From positions 1 to 64,000 of the forward strand of contig CACBGD010000002.1 in NCBI GenBank assembly GCA_902538705.1: a DNA stretch of 64,000 nucleotides, in the 5' to 3' direction. Made by a program: the position numbers and the translations under genes. A model generated the notes under the pieces. The model saw only the letters and a program-made list of their open reading frames with translations. It had not been told where the DNA came from and did not search any database. Positions within the stretch are counted from its first letter, which is position 1. Every line of letters begins with the position of its first letter. Origin of the DNA: an uncultured SAR86 cluster bacterium. GTDB lineage: Bacteria; Pseudomonadota; Gammaproteobacteria; Magnimaribacterales; D2472. Shown piece by piece: positions 1 to 10,923 of the stretch.

Positions 1-853
1 CAGAAACACCAGTTATTATTCCTTCTTTAGAAGCAAGTTCTTTAGCCCAAAATATTCCAGCATCACCAGAAACAGGAATATTTTGATCAAAATAATTATT
101 GTCTATAGTTTCTTGGAGAACAAAAGGAATAAAATCAGGAGTCCATCCTTGAATTGGATGAGGATTCCATGCTTCATGAGTTGATATTGGAGCATTTTCT
201 GAATTTCTTTCCTGTGATATTTTGCTATTAATTAATTGAGCATTATCAGGCTCTGTAATAATTAATTTTGTACTTGGTGACTTTTCTTTTAATACTCTAG
301 ACACACCACTAAAAGTTCCACCAGTACCATAACCAGAAACCCAATAATCTAATCCTATGTCTTTGAAGTCATTAAGAATTTCAATAGCTGTAGTTTTCTC
401 ATGGATATCAGCATTAGCTTTATTTTCAAATTGTTGTGCATAGAACCAATTATTTTTGTCTGAAAGTTTTTTTGCAAGATCATACGCTGCAGTTGTTCCT
501 TTAGAAGCAGGAGTTAATAAAACTTTAGCACCAAGGAATCTCATTAACTTTCTTCGTTCAATTGAAGTACTGTCTGGCATAGTTACAACGCATGGATAAC
601 CTTTGGTTGCACATACCATTGCTAAACCTATTCCAGTGTTACCGCTAGTTGCTTCTACTACAGTTTGACCAGGGGAGAGCATTCCATCATTTTCAGCGTT
701 TTCAATAATACTGAGAGCTAATCTATCTTTTACAGATCCACCAGGATTAAAATATTCTGCTTTTACAAATATATTAATATCCTTAGGAGATAGATTTCTG
801 ATTTTTATAACAGGAGTGTTGCCTATAGAATTAAGAAGATCATTGAATATCAT
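1..853 (-). CDS. cysK/cysM-like: Cysteine synthase (O-acetylserine sulfhydrylase family), 3' end truncated by window edge
   Basis: Reverse-strand translation from ATG at 853: MIFNDLLNSIGNTPVIKIRN...GGSVKDRLAL...EATSGNTGIGLAMV...GTGGTFSG; PLP-lysine and SGNTG motifs. Not in the ORF track because it runs off the edge. Confidence 0.93.
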   Translation of the reverse strand, partial: MIFNDLLNSIGNTPVIKIRNLSPKDINIFVKAEYFNPGGSVKDRLALSIIENAENDGMLSPGQTVVEATSGNTGIGLAMVCATKGYPCVVTMPDSTSIERRKLMRFLGAKVLLTPASKGTTAAYDLAKKLSDKNNWFYAQQFENKANADIHEKTTAIEILNDFKDIGLDYWVSGYGTGGTFSGVSRVLKEKSPSTKLIITEPDNAQLINSKISQERNSENAPISTHEAWNPHPIQGWTPDFIPFVLQETIDNNYFDQNIPVSGDAGIFWAKELASKEGIITGVS

Positions 854-939
854 AATTACAATCTAACCTCATTTTTTATATTTAATTTTAATTAGTTATG
901 ACTGAGTAATATATATAACTTCGCATAATATATATTATG

Positions 940-2526
940 TTAAATAATAGGTTCATTATGTTGCAAGCTAAAGTTATTAGTGTCTATAACCTTATAAGAC
1001 TTAGATTTTACTGTACTTACATATATAAATGAAACATTAGCAGCTTTTTTTGTTAGTTTTAATAATACATAGCCTTTATACTTCCCATCTGTCCACTTTA
1101 CATTTTTATTTTCTTTTATAAATCCTTCCTCAATTTGTTTCGTTAAACTACCAAAAGTATCAATTGTATTCGGTGAAGATATAGATGGTGTCCCAATCTC
1201 GACCCCAATAAAATTATTTTTCTTATCATATAAATTATTTAACCATGAGTTATGAGTATCTCCAGTTAATACAAGAATAGAATCAGCTTCTTTTAATATC
1301 TTATATATACGCTCTCTTTCTTTTGGATAACCATCCCAAGCATCAGTATTATAAGGAACTTTTAAACCCCCCAACTTAAAGTATTTATGAAGATAATCCG
1401 GGAATGTCTCTTTATCGATTTTTCTAAAAATTGATGGTAGATTTACATTTGAGATCAAAACCTGTTGTCCTAAGATTGACCATTTGAATTTATTATTAAT
1501 ATTACTTTTTAGCCAAAGTAGTTGTTCAAGACCAATTAATTTCCTATCAATTGATAAATCTTTTATGTATTTAGTATCATCTATTTGATCTTCATCAAAA
1601 TAATCATCTATATTTAATTGTCTATCTCTATATATCGACCTTGTATCAATCATAAGTAATTGAAATAAGCTTCCAACTTCAAACTTTCTCCATATTTTAA
1701 GTTTTGATTTGTTTTCTCTTATAGGCATCCATTCTAAATATGCTTTAATCGCATTAGCTTTTCTTGAAAGAAAAAACCCCTCCTCTGTTTGATGATTTTC
1801 GGCTCCATACTTCCATGAATCATTTGTGAATTCATGATCATCCCATACAGCAATCATTGGTTTGGATCTATGTAATAATTGTAAATCTGTATCACTTTTA
1901 TATTGAGCATGGCGTTTTCTGTAATCATTAAGAGTAACTATTTCATGAATTGGCTCAGTAACTCTATTGAACATAACAGAATCTTCAGTTGCATATCCAT
2001 CTTTATCGTATTCATAAATATAATCACCAAGATGAAGCACTAAATCTATTTCATTATTTTTAGCCATTTCCCTGTAAGCATTAAAATAACCTGCAGGATG
2101 ATTTGAACAACTACAAAAACCTATATTATATTTTTCAGGATCGTTAATAGGTAGAGTTTTAGTTTTACCAGTATCAGAATATATGCCATCTATATTAAAT
2201 CTATAAAAAACCTCTTTACCTCTGAACATTTGAGGAACTTTAGCATCAATCTTTACAGTAAAATTATTAATCTTTTTAGCTATAAAAAAACCTGAACTTA
2301 GTACTTTATTAAATTTTTTATCTTTAGATAATTCCCATCTGACTTGGATATTTTTATTACTATTTGTAGTTATCTTTGTCCATAAAATGATATTTTTATT
2401 TGTAGGATCACCACTTGCAACACCATGATTAAAAGATATATTAGGTTTTTTTATAGATGGATATAATTTAAAACTTAAAATAGATGATAGGAATATTAAA
2501 ACTTTAATAAAAGCTCGTCTATTCAT
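940..2526 (-). CDS. phoD: PhoD-like alkaline phosphatase/phosphodiesterase with Tat-like signal (NRRAFIK)
   Basis: Motifs FNHGVASGDPT, FCSCSNHPAGYFNAYREMA, LHLGDYIYEY, WDDHEFTND, LTGDTHNSW. Confidence 0.88.
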   Translation of the reverse strand: MNRRAFIKVLIFLSSILSFKLYPSIKKPNISFNHGVASGDPTNKNIILWTKITTNSNKNIQVRWELSKDKKFNKVLSSGFFIAKKINNFTVKIDAKVPQMFRGKEVFYRFNIDGIYSDTGKTKTLPINDPEKYNIGFCSCSNHPAGYFNAYREMAKNNEIDLVLHLGDYIYEYDKDGYATEDSVMFNRVTEPIHEIVTLNDYRKRHAQYKSDTDLQLLHRSKPMIAVWDDHEFTNDSWKYGAENHQTEEGFFLSRKANAIKAYLEWMPIRENKSKLKIWRKFEVGSLFQLLMIDTRSIYRDRQLNIDDYFDEDQIDDTKYIKDLSIDRKLIGLEQLLWLKSNINNKFKWSILGQQVLISNVNLPSIFRKIDKETFPDYLHKYFKLGGLKVPYNTDAWDGYPKERERIYKILKEADSILVLTGDTHNSWLNNLYDKKNNFIGVEIGTPSISSPNTIDTFGSLTKQIEEGFIKENKNVKWTDGKYKGYVLLKLTKKAANVSFIYVSTVKSKSYKVIDTNNFSLQHNEPII

Positions 2527-2535
2527 CTAAAGATA

Positions 2536-3030
2536 TTATGAGAACCAGGAATGTTTTCCAAATTGATTAGGCTTAACTAGTTCATCCTCATTAATAAAGT
2601 ACTCAAAGCCATTAATAACATGGTCTATATAGCTTTGTAACATTGGTCTAATATAAATATACCAGGATATTATTTGTAAAAATTTATTCTTAAATGGCGA
2701 ATAATATTTTAATCTGGGGTTCACCCTTACTCTCAGTGAGGATGATTCATTGTTTCCCTCCACAATCCAATTAACAAGGGCAAGTTTAGATTTATTTTTT
2801 GGACCAATCTCTAGGTCATATCCATTTTCATGCCAATTAAAAAAATCTCTTATAAGAGTTCTGCCATTTAAATACTCAAGTTCATCAATAGAACCAGGGC
2901 CAGGCCACTGTATAGCTTCATGTCTTTTACAAAATGGATGATAGTAAGACAAATTACCTGGTTCTTTTATAATATCTAGTAAATAAGATTTTGGTTTATT
3001 AAAACTCCTCTCAGCCTCAACAAACATCAT
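2536..3030 (-). CDS. SRPBCC/polyketide-cyclase-like protein
   Basis: 164 aa; N-terminal pattern VEAERSFNKPKSYLLDIIKEPGNLSYYHPF typical of START-like folds; stop adjoins/overlaps neighbouring genes in the same orientation. Confidence 0.5.
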   Translation of the reverse strand: MMFVEAERSFNKPKSYLLDIIKEPGNLSYYHPFCKRHEAIQWPGPGSIDELEYLNGRTLIRDFFNWHENGYDLEIGPKNKSKLALVNWIVEGNNESSSLRVRVNPRLKYYSPFKNKFLQIISWYIYIRPMLQSYIDHVINGFEYFINEDELVKPNQFGKHSWFS

Positions 3031-5672
3031 TAGAAATTAATTCTAGAAATTTCACTGTAGACATTTTCATTATTTCTTTTTATTAGAGATATATATGATG
3101 GTTCAATATCTTTGGGTATAACTACATTGAAATTTGAAACTGGAGCCTGAAATGTGAAATGTTCTTCATCTTCCATATCAACATGCTGCAATCTTGCCAA
3201 AAATGGATCCCCTATTCCCATTTTATAAATTAAATTATTTTGGTTATCATAGAATTCGAGTCCATATATATCATCTTTATATAAAACTGGATCACGAATA
3301 AGTCTTGGATTAGGTAACTCTAGTACAACAGATTCTACGTCGATACTTTTATCTGAAAGCTTCAAGTTATATGTTTTATTTGTAATATCTTTATTAGGCC
3401 TATTAAAATAAAATTTTTGTCGATTTCTGTTTAAAGATTTTTGTCCAGATGTCTGCTGATAATTAGACCAATTAATTTTGAATGAAGAGCCCATAGAACA
3501 ACAAGATATTGCAAATAAATAATTATCCATATTAGAAGAGTTAACAGATTGATCAGTGGACCAACCAGAATTTGGATCATACCATCTAAATGACCCAATA
3601 TATGGCATCAATGAAGCAATAGGTGTAAGTTCTGGGTTTGGCTCATAGTAATAATATCTTTCAAAATTGCCTTCATAGAAATCAATAGGGCTTAAAGGAT
3701 CATTTGGTGCAAACAAATTTCCTGACAAGTCCTCAACTTGGTAAGAGTATGTAACCCATGAATTAGAAGAGGGTCTGTCAAAAGTTACAGATAGCTTATT
3801 TTGATGTTCAGGGCTTTCAACTCCATCAACAAACCACTTTAATTTAAGCTTAGTTTGATCATATACCGCATCAACAGCAAGAGTAATGGTATTTTCAAGA
3901 CCGTTGGGACTTGATAAGTTATCAAAGCCATCTCCTCCATTAATTGAATAGTTTCTAAAGCCCTGATTCATAATTGAACCAATAGCAAACCCCTCAATAT
4001 TTACTACACCGTATTCTAATGTGCAGCACCACATAATGCTCCACCACTTAGGCCTATAACCTCCTTGTTCAGCATAATAAATTCCTTCGACTAATCCAAC
4101 TCTGTCTTTACATCCAGGATCTGTATTTTGACCAAGTCTTTCGAAATCTGCATCTGGCCAATTATCAGTCGTAAAATAATAATCTGCATTCTCATCAGTG
4201 TTTTGCCATTGATTCATAAAACATTCGCAATCATCGTATCCTTGAACATCATCTTGCTGATCTTCAACACTTGGATCATCACGATCTCTGTAATAAATGT
4301 CTGCATTGGGATAGTTGTAACATGTATCAAATTCAATACCAGGTATTGGATTAGAAAAATCAATATGATGTTTCCACTTAACTAAGTTAGGATCAATAAC
4401 TGTAGTTGTATTTATACTCCAGTCACCCCACCATTCACTACCAGCAGTTCTCTCACCACCAGAATCATATTCATCACCCATGTAACCATGAGAATGGCCA
4501 AGTTCATGCATGACTACATTCCTTGATCTACTTGAGATAGGTTGAATATTGACAGCTCCTTGAGCAACCCCTCTTCCTCCAAGAGTTGTCAGAAATGATG
4601 TAACAGTCCAGTTAGGAACAACATCATTCATAAAGTTCCTATCAACTTCACCTATACAATAAACATTTGTATCAAATGTGTAGCATCCAGTTCTTATATC
4701 AAAAAGCGAAATACCTGTTAAATCAACTTCCTCAAGAACCATAATATTAAAGTAACCGTCAATTAAATCTGTTGCATCAGAGTCCATAAGTAAGTTAACT
4801 GATGACAGAAGAGCTTCATGGAATGAATCTCTATCAGCTTGACCTGTTAGCTGATCACCGATAAATAAGTAGTTTGTTCTTGCATCTGTGTTTTCTCCAC
4901 CAACCAGATAATACAAGTATTGATCACTTACAGAACAATTATTTCCAGTACTATCACAATAATCTACAGTTTTTATGATCCTATTCGCTGGGAAATATGC
5001 ATTTAACTCACCACCACATGATGTATCTAAACCATCAGATACACATATTTCCATTGGAAGATATCCAGCATATTGATTTTCGCTTATTGATATATCTGCA
5101 GTACCATTACCAGGAACAATAAGACTTTCTGTAAAAATACCAGATAATGATCTACCTTCAATTGAGCCAAAAACTTCTAATTGATTAATATCATTATCAA
5201 CATCACTTATTGAAACATTTACACTGAAAGAATCATCAAATATTAAGACATTTTCATCATAGGAGGACAGATCATCGATAATAACAATTTGAGGTGCATC
5301 ATTTATTGGATTAACTGTAACGCTAACACTTAATGTTTTTCTTAAAACAGACGAAGGATCTGATTCTCTAGTTGCAGAAACGGTAATGACAAAATTGTCT
5401 GATCCAAAATAATTTGATAGTGGTTGATAAGTTAGTTCACCTGAATTTGTGATAGATACATAAGCATTTGATGGTTGGGATGATATTGAGAAAGAAATAT
5501 TAGCAGGCTGGTTTGCTGTTGCAGTTAATATTGTTTCATAAGTATCATCTTCATTAACTGACAATGAACTAAAAGGTGTAACACTTATAACTAAAGGTGC
5601 TGAACCACCTCCTCCACCACAAGATGCAAGGACAAATAAAGAAACCAGAGCTAATATAAATTTATTTTTCAT
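3030..5672 (-). CDS. Lipoprotein with cadherin-like N-terminal domain and M64 (IgA-type) metallopeptidase domain
   Basis: Lipobox LVSLFVLASC followed by GGGGGS; ...LTYQPLSNYFGSDNFVITVSA repeat-like domain; zinc motif HELGHSHGYMGDEYDSGG. Confidence 0.8.
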   Translation of the reverse strand: MKNKFILALVSLFVLASCGGGGGSAPLVISVTPFSSLSVNEDDTYETILTATANQPANISFSISSQPSNAYVSITNSGELTYQPLSNYFGSDNFVITVSATRESDPSSVLRKTLSVSVTVNPINDAPQIVIIDDLSSYDENVLIFDDSFSVNVSISDVDNDINQLEVFGSIEGRSLSGIFTESLIVPGNGTADISISENQYAGYLPMEICVSDGLDTSCGGELNAYFPANRIIKTVDYCDSTGNNCSVSDQYLYYLVGGENTDARTNYLFIGDQLTGQADRDSFHEALLSSVNLLMDSDATDLIDGYFNIMVLEEVDLTGISLFDIRTGCYTFDTNVYCIGEVDRNFMNDVVPNWTVTSFLTTLGGRGVAQGAVNIQPISSRSRNVVMHELGHSHGYMGDEYDSGGERTAGSEWWGDWSINTTTVIDPNLVKWKHHIDFSNPIPGIEFDTCYNYPNADIYYRDRDDPSVEDQQDDVQGYDDCECFMNQWQNTDENADYYFTTDNWPDADFERLGQNTDPGCKDRVGLVEGIYYAEQGGYRPKWWSIMWCCTLEYGVVNIEGFAIGSIMNQGFRNYSINGGDGFDNLSSPNGLENTITLAVDAVYDQTKLKLKWFVDGVESPEHQNKLSVTFDRPSSNSWVTYSYQVEDLSGNLFAPNDPLSPIDFYEGNFERYYYYEPNPELTPIASLMPYIGSFRWYDPNSGWSTDQSVNSSNMDNYLFAISCCSMGSSFKINWSNYQQTSGQKSLNRNRQKFYFNRPNKDITNKTYNLKLSDKSIDVESVVLELPNPRLIRDPVLYKDDIYGLEFYDNQNNLIYKMGIGDPFLARLQHVDMEDEEHFTFQAPVSNFNVVIPKDIEPSYISLIKRNNENVYSEISRINF

Positions 5673-5701
5673 ATTTCTTTTACTAATGTATTATAGCGCA
5701 G

Positions 5702-5920
5702 ATGGCAAAAGAAGATAATATAGAACTAGAAGGTTTAGTTATTGAGACACTTCCAAATACAACTTTTAAAGTAAAATTAGAAAACGATCATATAATCACA
5801 GCTCATATTTCAGGAAAAATGAGAAAAAATTATATAAGGATACTTACAGGAGATAAAGTTAAGGTTGAAATGTCTCCATATGATCTATCAAAAGGCAGAA
5901 TAACTTTTAGAGGTAGATAA
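5702..5920 (+). CDS. infA: Translation initiation factor IF-1
   Basis: 72 aa [72 protein letters not shown]. Confidence 0.98.
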   Translation: MAKEDNIELEGLVIETLPNTTFKVKLENDHIITAHISGKMRKNYIRILTGDKVKVEMSPYDLSKGRITFRGR

Positions 5921-8164
5921 TTATTTTTTTACTTTGATGCTTACTTTCTTCTTAGTAAAGCTAATTTTTTGATTTTTTAAATTAATATTTATAACTCCCC
6001 CTTCTTTTAGATCTTTATCTAAAATCTTATCAACAAGAGGTTTTTTAATATTATCAGTTATGAATCTCTCCATGGGTCTTGCACCCATCTCTTTATTAAA
6101 ACTTTTTTCTGCAATCCATTTAAGTAGATCTTTTTTATAAACTATTTCAATATTCCTTTCGTCAAGTTGTGCTTGAAGTTTGGTCATGAATTTATCAGCA
6201 ACTGATAAAATAATTTGAAGGTCTAATGAATTAAATTCGATTATTTCATCTAAACGATTTCTAAATTCAGGAGCAAATAGTTTTTTTAGTGACTCCATTG
6301 CATCAGATTTATTAGATTGATCATTAAAACCAATATTTCTTTTTGATAGTAACTGAGCACCCACATTAGTAGTCATGATAAGTACGCAGTTTCTAAAATC
6401 AGCTTTTCTACCATTATTATCCGTTAAAATACCTGCATCCATAACTTGTAAGAGTATATTGAAGATATCAGGGTGTGCTTTTTCAATTTCGTCTAGGAGG
6501 ATTACACTATTTGGACTTTTAGTTACAGAGTCCGTAAGCAATCCACCCTGATCAGAACCAACGTATCCAGGAGGTGCTCCAATTAATCTAGATACTGCAT
6601 GTCTTTCCATATACTCAGACATATCAAATCGCAATAACGGAACGCCTAAAATAGTAGATAATTGTTTTGAGATTTCAGTCTTACCAACACCAGTTGGACC
6701 AGTAAATAAAAATGAACCTATTGTTTTATTGTCATCTCTTAAACCAACTCTTGATAATTTAATTGCATTTGATAAAACTTTTATGGCTTCGTCTTGACCA
6801 AAAATAACCGTCTTTAGCTTAGTTTCAATATCTTTTAGATTTTCAACATCTGTTGAACTAAGATTCTTTTTGGGGATCTGTGTAATAAATGAAATTGTAT
6901 TTTCAATATCATGTGTATTAATTTTAATTGGATCATCTTTGTCTCTATATAAATTTTTGGATGCGCCAGTTTCATCAATCACATCAAAGGCTTTATCAGG
7001 TAGATACTTATCATTAATAAATTTATCAGAAAGCTTAACAGCTGAAATAATTGCATCATCCGTAAATTTAACATTATGATATTTTTCAAACTCATTAATT
7101 ACGCCATTAATAATTGTTATACATTCATCAACCGAAGGTTCGTTGACATCAATTTTTTGAAATCTCCTTGATAATGCTTGGTTTTTAGAAAATACATTTC
7201 TGTACTCTTGAAAAGTTGTTGATCCTATACATCTAATATTTCCCTTTGCTAGTTCAGGTTTTAAGAGATTTGAGACGTCTAGTGAACCCCCTCCTGCAGA
7301 TCCAGCTCCAATGATAGTATGAATTTCATCAACAAATAAGATTGGATTATCTTGAGATTTTAAAAAGTTAATAACTTCCTTTATTCTTTTTTCAAAATCT
7401 CCCCTATATTTAGTTCCGGCAATTAGTGAAGCTATATCTAGCGAATATATAGAAAAACTCTGAATAGATTTTGGAATTGAACCATCATAAATCTTTTGAG
7501 CAAGGCCCTCCACTATTGCTGTTTTTCCAACTCCAGATTCTCCAACAAGTATCGGATTATTTTTATTTTTTCTAGAAAGAATTTGAACAAGCCTATTTAG
7601 CTCCTCCTCTCTTCCTATCAAGGTATCTAACTTATTTTTTCTAGCTAGATTTTTTAAATTAATTAAATGATTTGATGATTCATTTTTTGTTTTATCTTTA
7701 GGTTTTGTACCATCAATAATTTCAACATCATCTTTTTTTTGTTTCTTTCCATGTGATAAAAATGTAACAATACTCAATCTACTAACACCATGTTTTGTTA
7801 ATAAATATACAGCATGAGATTCCTTCTCAGAAAAAATTGCAACAAGTATGTTTACGTGTTTAACCAAACCCTTGCCCGATGATTGAACATGAAAAACAGA
7901 CCTTTGGAGTACTCGTTGAAAACCTAATGTTGGTTGTGAAGATTTAGCATTCTCTCCTTTTGTAATTGCAGTATCTTGTATAAACTCTTTGACATCATTA
8001 TTTAATGCTGAAATATTACAATTAGAAGATTTTAAAGCATCTCTAACCTCAAAATCTTCCATAATCATTAAAAGAAGATGCTCTACAGTGATATATTGAA
8101 GACCTGTTTGTGTAGCTTGATCAAATAATGAAGAGATTGAGTTTTCTAATTCTTTACTAAACAT
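5921..8164 (-). CDS. clpA: ATP-dependent Clp protease ATP-binding subunit ClpA
   Basis: Two AAA+ modules (GESGVGKTAIVEGLA; GPTGVGKTEISKQL), next to clpS. Confidence 0.97.
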   Translation of the reverse strand: MFSKELENSISSLFDQATQTGLQYITVEHLLLMIMEDFEVRDALKSSNCNISALNNDVKEFIQDTAITKGENAKSSQPTLGFQRVLQRSVFHVQSSGKGLVKHVNILVAIFSEKESHAVYLLTKHGVSRLSIVTFLSHGKKQKKDDVEIIDGTKPKDKTKNESSNHLINLKNLARKNKLDTLIGREEELNRLVQILSRKNKNNPILVGESGVGKTAIVEGLAQKIYDGSIPKSIQSFSIYSLDIASLIAGTKYRGDFEKRIKEVINFLKSQDNPILFVDEIHTIIGAGSAGGGSLDVSNLLKPELAKGNIRCIGSTTFQEYRNVFSKNQALSRRFQKIDVNEPSVDECITIINGVINEFEKYHNVKFTDDAIISAVKLSDKFINDKYLPDKAFDVIDETGASKNLYRDKDDPIKINTHDIENTISFITQIPKKNLSSTDVENLKDIETKLKTVIFGQDEAIKVLSNAIKLSRVGLRDDNKTIGSFLFTGPTGVGKTEISKQLSTILGVPLLRFDMSEYMERHAVSRLIGAPPGYVGSDQGGLLTDSVTKSPNSVILLDEIEKAHPDIFNILLQVMDAGILTDNNGRKADFRNCVLIMTTNVGAQLLSKRNIGFNDQSNKSDAMESLKKLFAPEFRNRLDEIIEFNSLDLQIILSVADKFMTKLQAQLDERNIEIVYKKDLLKWIAEKSFNKEMGARPMERFITDNIKKPLVDKILDKDLKEGGVININLKNQKISFTKKKVSIKVKK

Positions 8165-8166
8165 AC

Positions 8167-8481
8167 CTAATCATAAATTGGTTTCACTATACTAATCAAT
8201 GGATGATCATTAATTTTAGCAAGATTATTTACCTCAAATGACTTTGTTTCTGCTAGGTCTTTAGTAAAAACACCACAAGATGCTTCACCTTCATTATGGA
8301 CTTTAAGCATTATTTCATTTGCTTTATCTTCATTATGGTTAAAAATTTCTTTTAAGACGTAAACAACAAAATCCATTGGGGTAAAATCATCATTCAACAA
8401 AATAACATCAAACATTGGTGGCTTTTTTGTTTTAGGAACTACTTCTTGAGTTTTATTTTCAAATGATGTGATTTCAGACAT
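8167..8481 (-). CDS. clpS: Clp adaptor protein ClpS
   Basis: PPMFDVILLNDDFTPMDFVVYVLKEIF ... HNEGEASCGVFTKDLAE. Confidence 0.97.
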   Translation of the reverse strand: MSEITSFENKTQEVVPKTKKPPMFDVILLNDDFTPMDFVVYVLKEIFNHNEDKANEIMLKVHNEGEASCGVFTKDLAETKSFEVNNLAKINDHPLISIVKPIYD

Positions 8482-8490
8482 TAAAAGCTA

Positions 8491-9744
8491 TTACATTCTT
8501 TTAATCATTTCTTTGGCAAATCCAGAACAGGATACAAGTGTAGCGTCGTCCATTAAGCGCTCGAAATCATAAGTAACAAATTTATCTTTAATAGTTTTTT
8601 CTATTGAATCTATTAGAAGATCTGCGGCTTCATTCCAATTAATATGTCTCAACATCATTTCAGCAGAGAGTATCAAAGATAATGGGTTAACCTTATCTAA
8701 GCCAGCATATTTTGGTGCAGTACCGTGTGTAGCTTCAAACATTGCAGCTTCGTCTCCAATATTTGCTCCGGGCGCTATACCTATTCCACCAACCATTGCT
8801 GCCAAAGCATCTGAAAGATAGTCACCATTTAGATTCATGGTAGCAATAACATCATATTCTCTTGGTCGTAAAAGTATTTGTTGAAGAAAAGCATCGCATA
8901 TAACATCTTTTACTATTATTTTTCTGCCATTGTTTGGATTTATAAAATAATGCCATGGACCTCCATCAAGATCATCACCTTTAAATTCATCTCTACAAAG
9001 CTCATATCCCCAATCTCTAAATGCACCTTCAGTAAATTTCATAATATTTCCTTTATGAACTAAAGTAACTGAAGATCTATCTTGCTCTATAGCATATTCA
9101 AAGGCCCTTTTTACAAGTCTTTTTGTACCCTCTTCTGATATAGGTTTTACCCCTAACCCAACATTTTGTGGGAATCTTATCTGGTCAACATTGAATTTAT
9201 CTTGAAGTATATTAACTAACTCTGCTGATTCTTTTGAATCAGATGCAAACTCAACACCAGCGTATATGTCTTCAGAATTTTCTCTAAAGATAACCATATC
9301 AACATTGCCTGGAACTTTTACTGGACTAGGAACACCTACAAACCATCTAACTGGACGTAAACATACATACAAATCAAGAATTTGCCTCAATGAAACATTA
9401 AGTGATCTTATGCCTCCACCCACTGGAGTTGTTAAAGGCCCCTTAATACTTACAACATATTCACGAAGAGCGTCTAAGGTCTCATCTGGCAACCATTCAT
9501 CTTTACCATAAACCTTAGTAGATTTTTCACCACAATATATTTCCATCCAAGATATAGATTTTTCATCTCCGTAAGCTTTTTCAACAGCAGCATCAACAAC
9601 ATCAATCATGGCTGGTGTTATATCTGAACCAATACCATCACCTTCAATAAATGGAATTATAGGATTATTAGGAACATTTAAATTACCATCTTTTAATGTT
9701 ATTTTTTCACCTGATTCAGGAATTTTTATATTTTTGTAAGACAA
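8491..9744 (-). CDS. icd: Isocitrate dehydrogenase (NADP), E. coli type
   Basis: [55 protein letters not shown]. Confidence 0.96.
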   Translation of the reverse strand: MSYKNIKIPESGEKITLKDGNLNVPNNPIIPFIEGDGIGSDITPAMIDVVDAAVEKAYGDEKSISWMEIYCGEKSTKVYGKDEWLPDETLDALREYVVSIKGPLTTPVGGGIRSLNVSLRQILDLYVCLRPVRWFVGVPSPVKVPGNVDMVIFRENSEDIYAGVEFASDSKESAELVNILQDKFNVDQIRFPQNVGLGVKPISEEGTKRLVKRAFEYAIEQDRSSVTLVHKGNIMKFTEGAFRDWGYELCRDEFKGDDLDGGPWHYFINPNNGRKIIVKDVICDAFLQQILLRPREYDVIATMNLNGDYLSDALAAMVGGIGIAPGANIGDEAAMFEATHGTAPKYAGLDKVNPLSLILSAEMMLRHINWNEAADLLIDSIEKTIKDKFVTYDFERLMDDATLVSCSGFAKEMIKRM

Positions 9745-9829
9745 TTTTTACCCTTTAATATTTAACAAATTTTGTGTTGCAAATTATACTCCTTATAAAA
9801 ATTATTTTAAGAGATAATATTAAATAATT

Positions 9830-10915
9830 ATGTCCAATAAAAAAGTAGTTGTAGGAATGTCAGGTGGAGTAGATTCATCTGTTTCAGCATATTTGTTAAA
9901 AAAACAAGGTTATAACGTAATTGGATTATTTATGAAAAATTGGCAATCTGAACCAGGAGAGGTTTGTACATCTGAAATTGATTTTAAAGATGCCGCAGAA
10001 GTTTGCGATATGCTAGATATTCCACTTCATAAAGCCAACTTTTCTGATGATTATTGGGATAGAGTTTTTAAGCAATTCCTTTCAGAACATGAAAAAGGAC
10101 GTACTCCTAATCCAGATATTTTATGCAACAGAGAAATAAAGTTTAAATCTTTCTATGATTATGCTTTAAAGATAGGAGCTGACTACATAGCTACAGGGCA
10201 TTATGCAAAAGTTGAGAATGATAATGGAGAAACAAAACTATATAGGTCTAAAGATATTAATAAAGATCAGACATATTTTCTCCATGAAGTTAGTTCTAAA
10301 GAATTTAGTAAAACTATTTTCCCTCTTTCAGATATCTATAAATCTGAAGTAAGGGATATAGCAAGAGATCTAAACTTGAATATACATTCTAAAAAAGATT
10401 CAGTAGGGATATGTTTTGTGGGTGAAAAAAATTTACGAGATTTTTTAAATAGATTTATTAAATTTAAAAAAGGCAAAATATTAAATACTGATAACGAGGT
10501 TATCGGCGAGCATAACGGATCTGTTCTATACACAATTGGACAAAGACAAGGATTAGGTATTGGTGGAATTAAAGATAAAGATGAACTACCTTGGTATGTT
10601 TATGCAAAGAATATAGATAAAAATGAGATATATGTATGCCAAGGTGTTGATAATCAACTTCTTTATACTGACTGCATTTCACTTGATAAAATTCATTGGA
10701 TAAATAAATTTAAACCTTTCAAAAATTTAGAATGTTTGGTTCAAATTAGACATCGACATAAACCAGTTAAATGTAATATTGAATTTAATGAAAATTTTAA
10801 AGTTACATTTGATAAAAAAATCAGAGGTGTAGCACCTGGTCAGTCAGCTGTCTTCTATAAAGATAACTTATGTTTAGGTGGTGGTGTTATAGAAGATAGA
10901 AATAATGATTTATAA
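9830..10915 (+). CDS. mnmA: tRNA-specific 2-thiouridylase MnmA
   Basis: GMSGGVDSSVSAYLLKKQGYNVIGLFMKNW; TPNPDILCNREIKF; SVGICFVGEKNLRDFL. Confidence 0.97.
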   Translation: MSNKKVVVGMSGGVDSSVSAYLLKKQGYNVIGLFMKNWQSEPGEVCTSEIDFKDAAEVCDMLDIPLHKANFSDDYWDRVFKQFLSEHEKGRTPNPDILCNREIKFKSFYDYALKIGADYIATGHYAKVENDNGETKLYRSKDINKDQTYFLHEVSSKEFSKTIFPLSDIYKSEVRDIARDLNLNIHSKKDSVGICFVGEKNLRDFLNRFIKFKKGKILNTDNEVIGEHNGSVLYTIGQRQGLGIGGIKDKDELPWYVYAKNIDKNEIYVCQGVDNQLLYTDCISLDKIHWINKFKPFKNLECLVQIRHRHKPVKCNIEFNENFKVTFDKKIRGVAPGQSAVFYKDNLCLGGGVIEDRNNDL

Positions 10916-10923
10916 TTCTATAC

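Noticed and set aside
2750-5000. Plus-strand ORFs 2750-2941 and 4128-4385
   Set aside because: Antisense to well-supported coding genes, no recognisable protein features; open by chance.
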